From the NCBI GenBank assembly GCA_041320695.1, contig JBGGOQ010000004.1, positions 1-64,000 of the forward strand: a stretch of 64,000 nt of DNA, given 5' to 3'. A model generated the notes under the pieces. It had not been told where the DNA came from, did no database searches, and worked only from the letters and a program-made list of their open reading frames with translations. Shown here piece by piece: positions 8,451 to 17,004 of this stretch. Position numbers and translations under genes: made by a program. The first letter of the stretch is position 1; every line of letters begins with the position of its first letter. The stretch is from Caldicellulosiruptoraceae bacterium PP1. Its GTDB lineage: Bacteria; Bacillota; Thermoanaerobacteria; Caldicellulosiruptorales; Caldicellulosiruptoraceae.

Positions 8451-8574
8451 ATAATATCATACACAGTTGCTGTTCTAATTAATTTGTAATTTCCAGTTAC
8501 TTTTAAAAAAGTGTTGCATTTAACATTGCAATTTAGAACCTTAAAATTTTTCTCGGAATTTTTATTAAAACTTA

Positions 8575-8603
8575 TTTACATACGTATTAGTACGTGTTAA
8601 TAT
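8575..8603 (+). promoter_or_regulatory. hicAB promoter with candidate operator
   Basis: TTTACA (8575-8580) and TAATAT (8598-8603) are 17 nt apart. The spacer holds the inverted repeat ACGTA-TTAG-TACGT (8582-8595), placed for a HicB ribbon-helix-helix repressor. Confidence 0.65.
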
Positions 8604-8625
8604 ATAATTATTATGAAGGGATGAT

Positions 8626-8808
8626 ATGAAACCAAAGGAGTTAATAAAGATACTGAAAGCTGAAGGATGGAACATAGATAGAATACAAGGTTCTCATTAC
8701 ATTCTAAAACATCCAAGCAAACCTGGAAGGCCTGTAATCCCCTACCACAATAAAGATCTAAAACCGGGAATTCTAAACAGTATCCTCAAACAAACAGGGT
8801 TAAAATAA
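8626..8808 (+). CDS. hicA: HicA mRNA interferase toxin
   Basis: A 60-residue double-stranded-RNA-binding-fold toxin of the HicA family: PKELIKILKAEGW, then GSHYILKHP containing the catalytic His, and IPYHNKDLKPGIL. It inactivates translation by cutting mRNA. The start follows GAAGGGATGAT. It is the first gene of hicAB, 52 nt before hicB. Length is normal for the family. Confidence 0.93.
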   Translation: MKPKELIKILKAEGWNIDRIQGSHYILKHPSKPGRPVIPYHNKDLKPGILNSILKQTGLK

Positions 8809-8860
8809 AAACCCTAATATGAGGGTATTTTAAATAATATATAGAAGTGGAGGTATTAAA

Positions 8861-9271
8861 ATGGCTAAGTATGTTTATCCAGCAATATTTCAAACAGAAG
8901 ATGTAGGTGGTTACTCTGTATCATTCCCTGACCTTTTAGGGTGTAATACAGAAGGAGACAGCCTTGAAGAAGCGATAGAAATGGCCAGAGACGCTTTAGG
9001 CCTTTATATTTACTCTCTTGAAGAAGATAAAGTACCAATACCAATTCCCTCTAAGCCTGAGCAAATACAAACAATGCCCGGGCAATTTGTTACTTTAATT
9101 GATATTGATATGATAGAGTATCGCAAAAAACATGATAATCGTTCAGTTAAAAAAACACTTACTATACCAGCTTGGTTAAATACTATTGCAGAAAATAATA
9201 ATATTAACTTTTCTCAGATTTTACAAAATGCCTTAATTGAACATCTCAACTTAAAAGATATACAAAAATAA
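8861..9271 (+). CDS. hicB: HicB antitoxin
   Basis: A 136-residue antitoxin. The N-terminal part (YPAIFQTEDVGGYSVSFPDLLGC and EEAIEMARDALGLYI) is the degenerate RNase-H-like HicB fold that masks HicA. The C-terminal part (VKKTLTIPAWLNTIAENNNINFSQILQNAL) is a ribbon-helix-helix DNA-binding domain for autoregulation. The start follows GTGGAGG. It is complete. Confidence 0.93.
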   Translation: MAKYVYPAIFQTEDVGGYSVSFPDLLGCNTEGDSLEEAIEMARDALGLYIYSLEEDKVPIPIPSKPEQIQTMPGQFVTLIDIDMIEYRKKHDNRSVKKTLTIPAWLNTIAENNNINFSQILQNALIEHLNLKDIQK

Positions 9272-9375
9272 TAATGACGTTTCAAAAGAGAGAAGTACTT
9301 TAAATACACAAAATAATATACACACCCTGTTACCAATAATAAAATTTTTCTATTCTAAAACCCTATTTAATTAGC

Positions 9376-9410
9376 AAGGGGCTATCCACTTATATAGGAT
9401 TTAGCCCCTT
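9376..9410. terminator. Bidirectional terminator between hicB and the GH78 relic
   Basis: AAGGGGCTA pairs perfectly with TAGCCCCTT, the stem continuing through TCC/GGA with a bulge. T-rich tails follow on both sides, as suits converging genes. Confidence 0.75.
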
Positions 9411-9478
9411 ATTTACAATTATTTATCTTTAATGTTTTTTGTAAAAGAAAAAGTAATTTATAAGTGATAATCTGCTTT

Positions 9479-10351
9479 TCATTTTAGTTTCTCAAACTCA
9501 AATTCAAAACTTCCAGAACCTACTAATATTTTATATACGTCATCTTCATTAGAAATATCTAATACCCCTTCATTTTTAATACCTTTTAATGTATCTTTTA
9601 CTATGCCCTCTAAAACAATCTCGGCTTGTGTATTTACAGGTACTTTTACTTTTAATGTTATTTTTTTGTCATCTCTGTCCCAATCTACAATAATATCTCC
9701 ATAGATTGATTTATATCTTAATTTTACATAATCAAAATATTCAAAATATGGGGCAATTAAAATCTTTTTATATCCCGGCTCAATTAAATCTAATCCCCCA
9801 ATAACCTTATACATCCATTCGCCAATAGAACCATATGCATAGTGATTGAATGAATTCATGTCAGCACTCCAAAAGCTGCCATCCTCCTTAATACCATCCC
9901 AATGCTCCCATATTGTTGTTGCAGCTTTTGTAACCTGATATAGCCAAGAAGGATAATCTTTTTGTAGTAATAACTTTAGAGCTATATCATTTCTTCCATA
10001 TTTAGTTAATACATGGCAAAGATACGGAGTGCCTACAAAACCAGTTGTTAGATAATACTTATTTTCTTCTAAAAGTTTTATTAGTACATCCACATTTCTC
10101 TTAATATGTTTTTCTTCTAACAAATCAAACATCAATGCCAAAATATATGCTGTCTGTGTATTTGAAATAAGTCTACCATTAGGGGAAACAAATTCTTTCC
10201 TAAATTCCTCAATAATATTTCTATAAAGTTTAGAATACTCTATAAAATCATTTTCATATCCTAATACCTTTGCAGCATTTGAAAGTATCCAAGTAGAATA
10301 TGCATAAAATGCTGTCGCTACTAAATAGCTACTTTTGAATGTTATATTCAT
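9479..10351 (-). pseudogene. C-terminal third of a GH78 alpha-L-rhamnosidase
   Basis: An open frame of 290 codons matches only the last part of GH78 enzymes: the end of the (alpha/alpha)6 barrel (NTQTAYILALMFDLL, TTGFVGTPYLCHVL, TTIWEHWDGI, SFNHYAYGSIGEWMY) and the C-terminal beta-sandwich (IAPYFEYFDYVKLRYKS, ITLKVKVPVN). Full enzymes have about 900 residues; the N-terminal domains and the catalytic DxxR-type acid region are missing. The ATG has no Shine-Dalgarno on its strand. It lies 45 nt past the MBL gene, so it may be the stump of a third operon gene. The frame itself is undamaged, so a short protein cannot be excluded. Confidence 0.75.
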
Positions 10352-10396
10352 GATGTTTATTGAAAGGAGGTGTTTAATAATATTAATAATTTATCC

Positions 10397-11215
10397 TTAT
10401 TTTAACTTCTCAGGTGAAAATACTATTGAAGCAAAGTTTGGATGATTAAAATCTAAGTTTCCATGGTTATAAACATATGCATTATATTCTTTAAAAAATG
10501 GATGATCAAATGGTTTTGATTTATTTATATCAATATTTAAAGCACATTCTAAGAAATCATCAATCCTTCTTTTGGGTAATAAGTCTAGGTTATGAGATGT
10601 AAGGAAATAATTAAAGTCTAATTCTTTAATCTTTCGTAAAGTGTTAATATACGCACTTAAGTTTGCTGCATATTTATCAAATAACCACAAAAATGGATTT
10701 GCTGCATCACCTGTTAATAATAGCTTCCTTTCTTTTATAAATAATCCTATCGAACCTCTTGTATGTCCCGGCATTCCTATTACTTCAACAGTTATACCAC
10801 CTAAATTAAATACTGTTCCCTCATCTATTTCTTTTAGGTTACCAGGACCACCTTTTAAATATTCGTTTTCGTCCTGTTCAATAGAAATTCCTTCTTCTTT
10901 AGCTAAAGTGAGTCTTTGCATCCTTTTTTCTTCTGAAGTATGATCCAAACAAAGTTCAATGTCTTCCTTATGTATAAAAACCTCATCAAATTGATAATTT
11001 CCTGATGCATGGTCAACATGCCCATGCGAATTTATAACCTTATAAGGCAGGTCAATAAATTCGTCAATAAATCTTCTTAAATTACCCATTCCGTATGAAG
11101 TATCTAATAGAATAGCCTCATCTTTCCCTACAATTAGTGTAACAAAAACATTTAACCTATCTTTAATATGATATATGTTCTCAACTACATTAAAAACTTC
11201 AAAAAAATTTCTCAT
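10397..11215 (-). CDS. Metallo-beta-lactamase-fold hydrolase
   Basis: A 272-residue cytosolic MBL-fold protein. The metal-binding motif NSHGHVDHASG (HxHxDH), the later GMPGHTRGSIG, LTGDAA and the final LTSHN supply the ligands of a two-metal site. The family includes glyoxalase-II-like and lactone/ester hydrolases, and the substrate cannot be told. It starts 31 nt after the AraC-GH39 gene behind GGAGG, so the two are cotranscribed. A sugar-lactone or similar substrate would fit the locus, but this is a guess. Confidence 0.83.
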   Translation of the reverse strand: MRNFFEVFNVVENIYHIKDRLNVFVTLIVGKDEAILLDTSYGMGNLRRFIDEFIDLPYKVINSHGHVDHASGNYQFDEVFIHKEDIELCLDHTSEEKRMQRLTLAKEEGISIEQDENEYLKGGPGNLKEIDEGTVFNLGGITVEVIGMPGHTRGSIGLFIKERKLLLTGDAANPFLWLFDKYAANLSAYINTLRKIKELDFNYFLTSHNLDLLPKRRIDDFLECALNIDINKSKPFDHPFFKEYNAYVYNHGNLDFNHPNFASIVFSPEKLK

Positions 11216-11246
11216 AAAATATCATTCCTCCAATTTTTTATAAATT

Positions 11247-13784
11247 TCATAAAATGTTAAACTCATATAAGATAACCTCATGTGGAGACATCTTTTCTGT
11301 TATCAAATATTCTTGTTCAATATCTTGTATTAATGTAACTATTAGTGGTTGAGATTTATTATTTATATATTCGATTTCCTCTTTTGTAAAATACTCTGGA
11401 GCCCCCATTTTAATCCATGTGTCAAATGCACTACCATGATTTTGATTGACATAATACTTTCGAATATTGTATTTTCCGCTTTTAAAACCTTTTAGTGATA
11501 AATTTATCTCTTTATAGAAGTTATCTTTAAATACATTATACCTTTCCCGAATATTTATATTTGAAAGGTCTCTATTACAATATAGCTTATCAAAATGGCA
11601 ATAATTGAAAAGTAATACCTGATAGCCTTTACAACTGGATGTAACATAATAATATTCACCTGAATCTATTACCTTGGTACCTAATTTATTTAATAGCCAA
11701 TAAGCATAATACCCTGCTTTTTTAATTCCATTAATAGTAAAAAAACCTAACCCCCCATGAAATGTTTCCTTTGGAACATGAATTTCTTCTATAAAATCAG
11801 TAAATGTCCAATATCCTAAACCCTCAACTTTGTCCATATTCTGAGTAATATTTTTTGTTATAAAGGCTGCTTTATAACATGTATCATTAGTGAGATCTCT
11901 ATGCCATGTTGTAGAATTCCATTCTGTAATATATTTATCTATATTTTCCATGTTATATTCTTTTAATAATAAATTAATCCTATTTATAAAATCAGATAAA
12001 TAGTTTTCATTCTCTGAAATAAGAGACATAGAGATATCTGTCTTTGTTATGTAACCAGTTCTAAGAGGATAACAATGATAAGTTATAAAATCAGGTTTAC
12101 AAGAGTTTTCCAAACAATATTTAATAAAATCTCTGACCCATGTGAAATTTTCATCATCAATCCTTACAAAAGACGACCCACCTACTTTTAAATCTTTTGA
12201 AATTGATTTTAATGTATCATAGGTATTTTTATATAATATAAAGTAGTCTTCCTCTTTATCAAACCAAAATAAATTAGTAAAATCAGCCTCGTTCCAAACT
12301 TCAAAATACCACTTTTCTATTTCTTTTTTCCCATACATAAAAATTAAATGATTAATAAATTCCTTTATTAGTAAATTCCATTTGTTAATATCATATGGCA
12401 TACTAATTATACTTTTTCTATAAAATATGGTATTATTGGTTTTTGCAAGTTTTGAAGGCATAAATCCAAGCTCTATAAAAGGCTTTAATCCAATACTTAA
12501 TATAAAATCAATCACTCTATCAATATATGAAAAATTAAATATTGGATTATTATTTTGGTCTTCATTATAAACCATCATTTCATCATCAAAAATTCCATGG
12601 AATCTTATATACTTAAAGCCAATTTCTTTTTGAATTATTTGTAACTGTCTTTGAACTTCTGCAAAAAGTATATCTTTTGCTTTTCCGACTGTAAGAAGTG
12701 TCTTCCATTTATGGTATATCTTTTCGGGATGTTTTTGTAAATCTATCTCATTTGTAATCTTAATAGTTCCTTTATCATCCTCAATTGAGCTATCAGTTAA
12801 GTTTAAATACTTAAAAAGTGCCTTATAAACATTTGTATTATCCACTTCAAAATAATTTGCAATCTTATTACCTTCAGTAATAGACGATTTTAAAAACCCT
12901 TGTGAGTTCTTTCTATATTGGCTTGGAGTAATATTATAATATTCCTTAAATATATTTAAAAATGATTTTTCATTTGGGAATCCATTATTAAGAGCTATTT
13001 GAATAATAGGTAAATCAGTAAAAATAATATCTTTTACTGCATGTTCTAACCTTTTTTTATTAATATAATCTCCAATTGTTATACCAACATATTTTTTAAA
13101 AAACTTGGATAGATAATGAATTGTTAAATACTCTTTATCAGCTATATCCTGAAGCGAAATATCCTTATTATAGTTTTCATCAATATAGTTTATAATTCTT
13201 GTTAATCTTTCCAAAAATTTTTTACTATTATCTTGCTTATTTATTCTCTTTTCGGTAACCTTAAAGTATTTTATTAATATGTATACTAAATTTAGTAAAA
13301 GGCTTTTGACTTTAAGCTCATACCCTTCTTGGTCCTTAATTTTAAACCACATCATCTCTGCTAATATTTTTCTAATTATATTAAAATTGTGTTGTTCTTC
13401 TTGGTTGTATAAAAATGATTTGCAATTAAAAATAATATTATCACTGTTAGAGCAATTCTCTTTAATAAAATCAGGTGAAATTTGTAATACCAAAATAAGG
13501 TTATTATCTCCAGAAAGAATTGTTGTATGTATTTCATTTGAGTTTATAAGTATTATATCTTCTTCTTTGAGTTCATATCTATTTCCATCAACTACTATGT
13601 TTACTGTTCCAGACAAGATAAATAAAAGCTCAATACTTTCATGCCAATGGTTTTGGACATAATTAACGCTATGTACAAACATTCTCATTGGAAGGTTATT
13701 GCTAAATTCAATAGTTTCATATATATAGTTTACTTTATAATCACTATCTGTTTTAGATTTATTCATTAAATTTGGTATAAACAC
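11247..13784 (-). CDS. AraC-family regulator fused to a GH39 glycosidase domain
   Basis: An 845-residue two-part protein. Residues about 30-105 form a cupin-like sensor (NHWHESIELLFILSG). Residues about 190-295 hold two AraC helix-turn-helix motifs (ISLQDIADKEYLTIHYLSKF and IIQIALNNGFPNEKSFLNIF, then TPSQYRK). Residues about 340-845 are a GH39 domain with both catalytic glutamates: EVWNEAD (Glu499) and ITEWNST (Glu621). It resembles XynB at 2.3 kb (HGGLGFFTINGIKKAGYYAY). It probably controls glycosidase genes using a xylose-containing ligand held or cleaved by the GH39 part. GTG at 13784 is chosen because GGAGGT lies 7 nt upstream; the ATG at 13799 overlaps that signal. Confidence 0.88.
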   Translation of the reverse strand: MFIPNLMNKSKTDSDYKVNYIYETIEFSNNLPMRMFVHSVNYVQNHWHESIELLFILSGTVNIVVDGNRYELKEEDIILINSNEIHTTILSGDNNLILVLQISPDFIKENCSNSDNIIFNCKSFLYNQEEQHNFNIIRKILAEMMWFKIKDQEGYELKVKSLLLNLVYILIKYFKVTEKRINKQDNSKKFLERLTRIINYIDENYNKDISLQDIADKEYLTIHYLSKFFKKYVGITIGDYINKKRLEHAVKDIIFTDLPIIQIALNNGFPNEKSFLNIFKEYYNITPSQYRKNSQGFLKSSITEGNKIANYFEVDNTNVYKALFKYLNLTDSSIEDDKGTIKITNEIDLQKHPEKIYHKWKTLLTVGKAKDILFAEVQRQLQIIQKEIGFKYIRFHGIFDDEMMVYNEDQNNNPIFNFSYIDRVIDFILSIGLKPFIELGFMPSKLAKTNNTIFYRKSIISMPYDINKWNLLIKEFINHLIFMYGKKEIEKWYFEVWNEADFTNLFWFDKEEDYFILYKNTYDTLKSISKDLKVGGSSFVRIDDENFTWVRDFIKYCLENSCKPDFITYHCYPLRTGYITKTDISMSLISENENYLSDFINRINLLLKEYNMENIDKYITEWNSTTWHRDLTNDTCYKAAFITKNITQNMDKVEGLGYWTFTDFIEEIHVPKETFHGGLGFFTINGIKKAGYYAYWLLNKLGTKVIDSGEYYYVTSSCKGYQVLLFNYCHFDKLYCNRDLSNINIRERYNVFKDNFYKEINLSLKGFKSGKYNIRKYYVNQNHGSAFDTWIKMGAPEYFTKEEIEYINNKSQPLIVTLIQDIEQEYLITEKMSPHEVILYEFNIL

Positions 13785-13850
13785 TATAATTACCTCCATA
13801 CTTTTTTGGAGAAGATATATTTAAATTGTATAATAAAAAGAGCTAATAAA

Positions 13851-13884
13851 AAAGTATCTCATCTATAAAAAGATGAGATACTTT
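13851..13884. terminator. Bidirectional terminator after the chemoreceptor gene
   Basis: AAAGTATCTCATCT pairs with AGATGAGATACTTT (14 bp, 6-nt loop), flanked by A and T runs, 7 nt past the chemoreceptor stop. Confidence 0.85.
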
Positions 13885-13890
13885 TTTTGG

Positions 13891-15990
13891 TTATACCTTA
13901 AATACCTCCATAGCACTCTCAAGTTCTTTAGAAAGAACTTGTAAACTCTCAGCAATACTACTTAATTCCTCAATTGCTGCTAACTGCTCTTGCGTTGAGG
14001 CTGCAACCTCCTGTGTTGAGGCTGCTGTTTCTTCTGAAATTGATGAGATACTTTCAATTCCTTTTGTTATCATATCTTTGTCATTATCAATTGCTTTAAT
14101 ATCTTTATATATTTCTGCTATTTTATTTGATAAATCAATTATTGATTTTGAAATTGTATTAAATGATTCAGATACATTTAATACTGATTTTGTCTGGTCA
14201 TTTATTATTGTTTCAACATTTGATGCTGCTATTTCTGCTTCTTTTGTCTGATTTATAATTTTTTTCAATAAATCCTCTATATCTTTTGTTGAGTTTTTTG
14301 ATTGATCAGCTAATTTTCTTATTTCTGTTGCCACAACTGCAAAGCCTCGTCCATAATCACCAGCTTTTGCTGCTTCTATCGATGCATTTAATGCTAAAAG
14401 TTTTGTCTGTTCTGATATGCTACTTAATAACTGTATTATTTTCCCTATTGATTTTGTATGATCACCAAGCATTTTTGTAATATTTATTAGATTAGTTGTT
14501 AATTTATAATTTTCATCTGTTTTAATGTTTAATGTCTCAACTACATGCATACCGTTAATTGACATATTAGATATGTTATTAGATAGTTTATCCATTTCAC
14601 TTGATGCTTTTACGACCGAATTTATCCTTTGACTAAAGTTTGATACATTTTCTAATATTTTACTTGCATCATCGGCTTGTTCACCAGCACCTTGAGCTAT
14701 ATTTTGTATAGCTTTTGCAATTTCATTAGATGCCTTTGTATTTTCATCTGAAATTGAAACAAGTGATGAAATTGTAAAATTAGCCTTATTAATCATTTCT
14801 TTGCCTTTTAAGATTAACTCTCTTATATTTACAGCCATTTTGTTATAACTATTTGATAGTTCTCCTATCTCATCATCTCTTTTTACATCAATCTTCATTG
14901 TTAAATTACCTGAAGCTGCTACACTTAAAGCGTTTGTTACTGTCTTTATATCATTTGTAATATTTATAACGAAATATATACCTATAATTAGAGCTAATAA
15001 TGTAAATACTAATGTTACTAATATTATTATTAGCATAAGCCATTTTGCTGATGATACTATGTCCGAAAGAGGTACAACACCAATATACTTCCAACCACTT
15101 TGATTTGATATAGTATAATTTATTAAGATATTATTATTACTAATATTATAGTTAAATGTTCCTTCTCCTTTTTTGTTCTTTATTTTATTATTAATTCTTG
15201 ATAATATATCTTTTCCAAGCATTATTCTATTTTTCATATCACTTGGAGTTATTATCTTTCCACTTGGAGTTATAATTGCTACATATCCGTTTTTTGATAG
15301 TTTATTTCTATTTAATGATTCTTTTAAAGCTTCTTCGCTAATATCTATTAATAAAACACCTTTTACTGCATTTGTAGAATTATCATTAAATGATCTACCT
15401 AATGAAGATGCATAAGAAGATAGTTCCATATTATTTTCTTTTAAAACACTATCAAAATTATCATAATGCTTGTCTACCCATAAAGGTTCTCCCTCTTTTT
15501 CTATTATTTCTTTATACCATTTTGAATTCTTTATTTTTGTAAAATCAAGTGCATATGTAAAATCATTAGGGTATAATATAGAAGTTTGGTCGTCTGTCAA
15601 AATATAAACACCAGAACAGAATTTATTTATGACTTGTACATTACTAACTAATTTTTGAACATTTTTTTGTGCGTTTTCTCTTTCTTCTTCTGTATTGATA
15701 AGATTTGAAGAATAATATTTAATAAACATATCATTTGTTACTATCTGAAGTGACATATCTTGTGTAAACTTTAAACTTGAATCGTAATAATCTGCTGATG
15801 ATTTGACTGCTGAAAATATACTATCCTTTGTTTTATTAACAAGAGAATTATATGACATTGTAACTGCAACTGCATCAATAATTATTATTGGTATTAGAAT
15901 AAGTGCTATAATAAATATTACAAATTTTCTTGTGAGTTTACTTTTCTTGATATCTTTTAAAAAAACAAAAAGTTTAATCTTATTATCCAA
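13891..15990 (-). CDS. Methyl-accepting chemotaxis protein with extracellular sensor
   Basis: A 699-residue membrane chemoreceptor. A basic N-terminus and a first membrane segment (near residues 22-45) lead into an extracellular dCache-like sensor of about 260 residues. A second membrane segment (LMLIIILVTLVFTLLALIIG), HAMP (GNLTMKIDVKRDDEIGELSNSYNKM) and a signalling hairpin with EQTKLLALNASIEAAKAGDYGRGFAVVATEIRKLA follow, then a C-terminal EETAASTQEVAAST adaptation region. TTG at 15990 lies 6 nt after GGTGGGG; a GTG at 16002 would overlap that signal. Its place between sugar-degradation and uptake genes suggests a carbohydrate attractant. Confidence 0.9.
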   Translation of the reverse strand: MDNKIKLFVFLKDIKKSKLTRKFVIFIIALILIPIIIIDAVAVTMSYNSLVNKTKDSIFSAVKSSADYYDSSLKFTQDMSLQIVTNDMFIKYYSSNLINTEEERENAQKNVQKLVSNVQVINKFCSGVYILTDDQTSILYPNDFTYALDFTKIKNSKWYKEIIEKEGEPLWVDKHYDNFDSVLKENNMELSSYASSLGRSFNDNSTNAVKGVLLIDISEEALKESLNRNKLSKNGYVAIITPSGKIITPSDMKNRIMLGKDILSRINNKIKNKKGEGTFNYNISNNNILINYTISNQSGWKYIGVVPLSDIVSSAKWLMLIIILVTLVFTLLALIIGIYFVINITNDIKTVTNALSVAASGNLTMKIDVKRDDEIGELSNSYNKMAVNIRELILKGKEMINKANFTISSLVSISDENTKASNEIAKAIQNIAQGAGEQADDASKILENVSNFSQRINSVVKASSEMDKLSNNISNMSINGMHVVETLNIKTDENYKLTTNLINITKMLGDHTKSIGKIIQLLSSISEQTKLLALNASIEAAKAGDYGRGFAVVATEIRKLADQSKNSTKDIEDLLKKIINQTKEAEIAASNVETIINDQTKSVLNVSESFNTISKSIIDLSNKIAEIYKDIKAIDNDKDMITKGIESISSISEETAASTQEVAASTQEQLAAIEELSSIAESLQVLSKELESAMEVFKV

Positions 15991-16113
15991 ATAAATCCCC
16001 ACCTTTTTTTATTAAAAACCCCCCATTAATTATAAAAATCATGTTATTTTCAATAATATATATAATTAAAATTTAATATTATAATTATCTGTTAATTATT
16101 TATATTTTATTTC

Positions 16114-16146
16114 AGCCCATGATAGGCAAAAACCTAATCATGGGCT
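16114..16146. terminator. Hairpin ending the opp-type operon
   Basis: AGCCCATGA pairs with TCATGGGCT and the stem continues as TAGG/CCTA with a bulge. It lies about 16 nt past the last ATPase gene. The T tract is weak. Confidence 0.6.
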
Positions 16147-16161
16147 TTATGATATTTAGCT

Positions 16162-17004
16162 TTATAGATCCCATTTTCTCATTATAACCGGCACATCTGA
16201 AAGTAGCTTCTTGGTATACTCGTGCTTAGGATTCTCAACCACCTCATCTGCTGTCCCTTGCTCTACTATCTCTCCTTTATTCATCACAAGCAGCCTATCG
16301 CTTGTGTAATATGCTAACCCTATATCATGGGTTATGAATATTATTGTCATATTATAACTGGTTCTTAAACTCATCAAATAGTTTAGTATTGATACCCTCG
16401 ATGATGCATCTATCATCGATGTTGGCTCATCTGCTATCAGTATATCTGGCTTTAATAGTATTATCCTGGCTATCATTATCCTCTGCCTCTGTCCACCGCT
16501 TAGTTCAAATATCTTCTTATTAAGTAGCTCATTCGGGTTTAACCCAACTGTTTCTAATGCATTTCTTATCTCCTTCTCCCTTTCTTCCTTCCCTACTTCC
16601 TTATCCATTAATCTATATGTGTTATTTAACACCCTGTGCACTGAATAGAATATGTTAAATGATGAAAATGGGTCTTGGAATACTGCCTGTACATGCTTCC
16701 AATAATTTAGGGCTTTCTTCCTATTCTTAAACTTTGAGATATCTTCTCCTTTATATAGTATCCTTCCACTTGTGGGCTCTAAAAGCCTTAATATCATCCT
16801 GGCTACTGTTGTCTTACCGCTTCCACTCTCTCCTAATAATGATATTATCTCTCCCCTTCTTACCTCAAAGTTTACATCCTTTACCGCTATTACCTTGTTA
16901 CTCCCTGACCCAAATTCCCTTCTTAAGTTCTCTACCTTTAATAATATCTCTTTATTTTTTACTTCCTCTTGCCTTGTTTTGTTTACTGCATTCTCCAACA
17001 CCAT
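16162..17004 (-). CDS. Oligopeptide/oligosaccharide ABC importer ATPase (OppF type)
   Basis: A 280-residue cytoplasmic ATPase: Walker A GESGSGKTT, signature LSGGQRQRIMIAR, Walker B ILIADEPTS and switch His in ITHDIGLAYY. The C-terminal extension is short (EYTKKLLSDVP). It is the last of five genes in the order binding protein, permease, permease, ATPase, ATPase. Its ATG follows GGTGGGAG and overlaps the end of the preceding ATPase gene by 22 nt. Nucleotide-binding half of the heterodimer. Confidence 0.9.
   Translation of the reverse strand: MVLENAVNKTRQEEVKNKEILLKVENLRREFGSGSNKVIAVKDVNFEVRRGEIISLLGESGSGKTTVARMILRLLEPTSGRILYKGEDISKFKNRKKALNYWKHVQAVFQDPFSSFNIFYSVHRVLNNTYRLMDKEVGKEEREKEIRNALETVGLNPNELLNKKIFELSGGQRQRIMIARIILLKPDILIADEPTSMIDASSRVSILNYLMSLRTSYNMTIIFITHDIGLAYYTSDRLLVMNKGEIVEQGTADEVVENPKHEYTKKLLSDVPVIMRKWDL

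Larger units (their letters stand above)
8175..8531 (+). mobile_element. Internally deleted IS30-type insertion element (357 bp)
   Basis: The ends are imperfect inverted repeats, TTGTAAAATTAAATGCAACA and TGTTGCATTTAACATTGCAA (17 of 20 match). A second inverted pair, CAACTGTGTATGATATTA, is perfect over 18 bp at 8224-8241 and 8452-8469. Inside are the first 41 codons of an IS30-type transposase and a 50-bp near-palindrome. An intact IS30-family element is about 1.0-1.2 kb, so roughly two thirds is missing; it could move only with help from an enzyme in trans. A copy of its left end is at 4939-5005. Confidence 0.75.

Noticed and set aside
9070-9090. CCCGGG near-palindrome as a possible Noc-binding site
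   Set aside because: It lies inside hicB and lacks the ATTTCC/GGAAAT arms of the Noc site.
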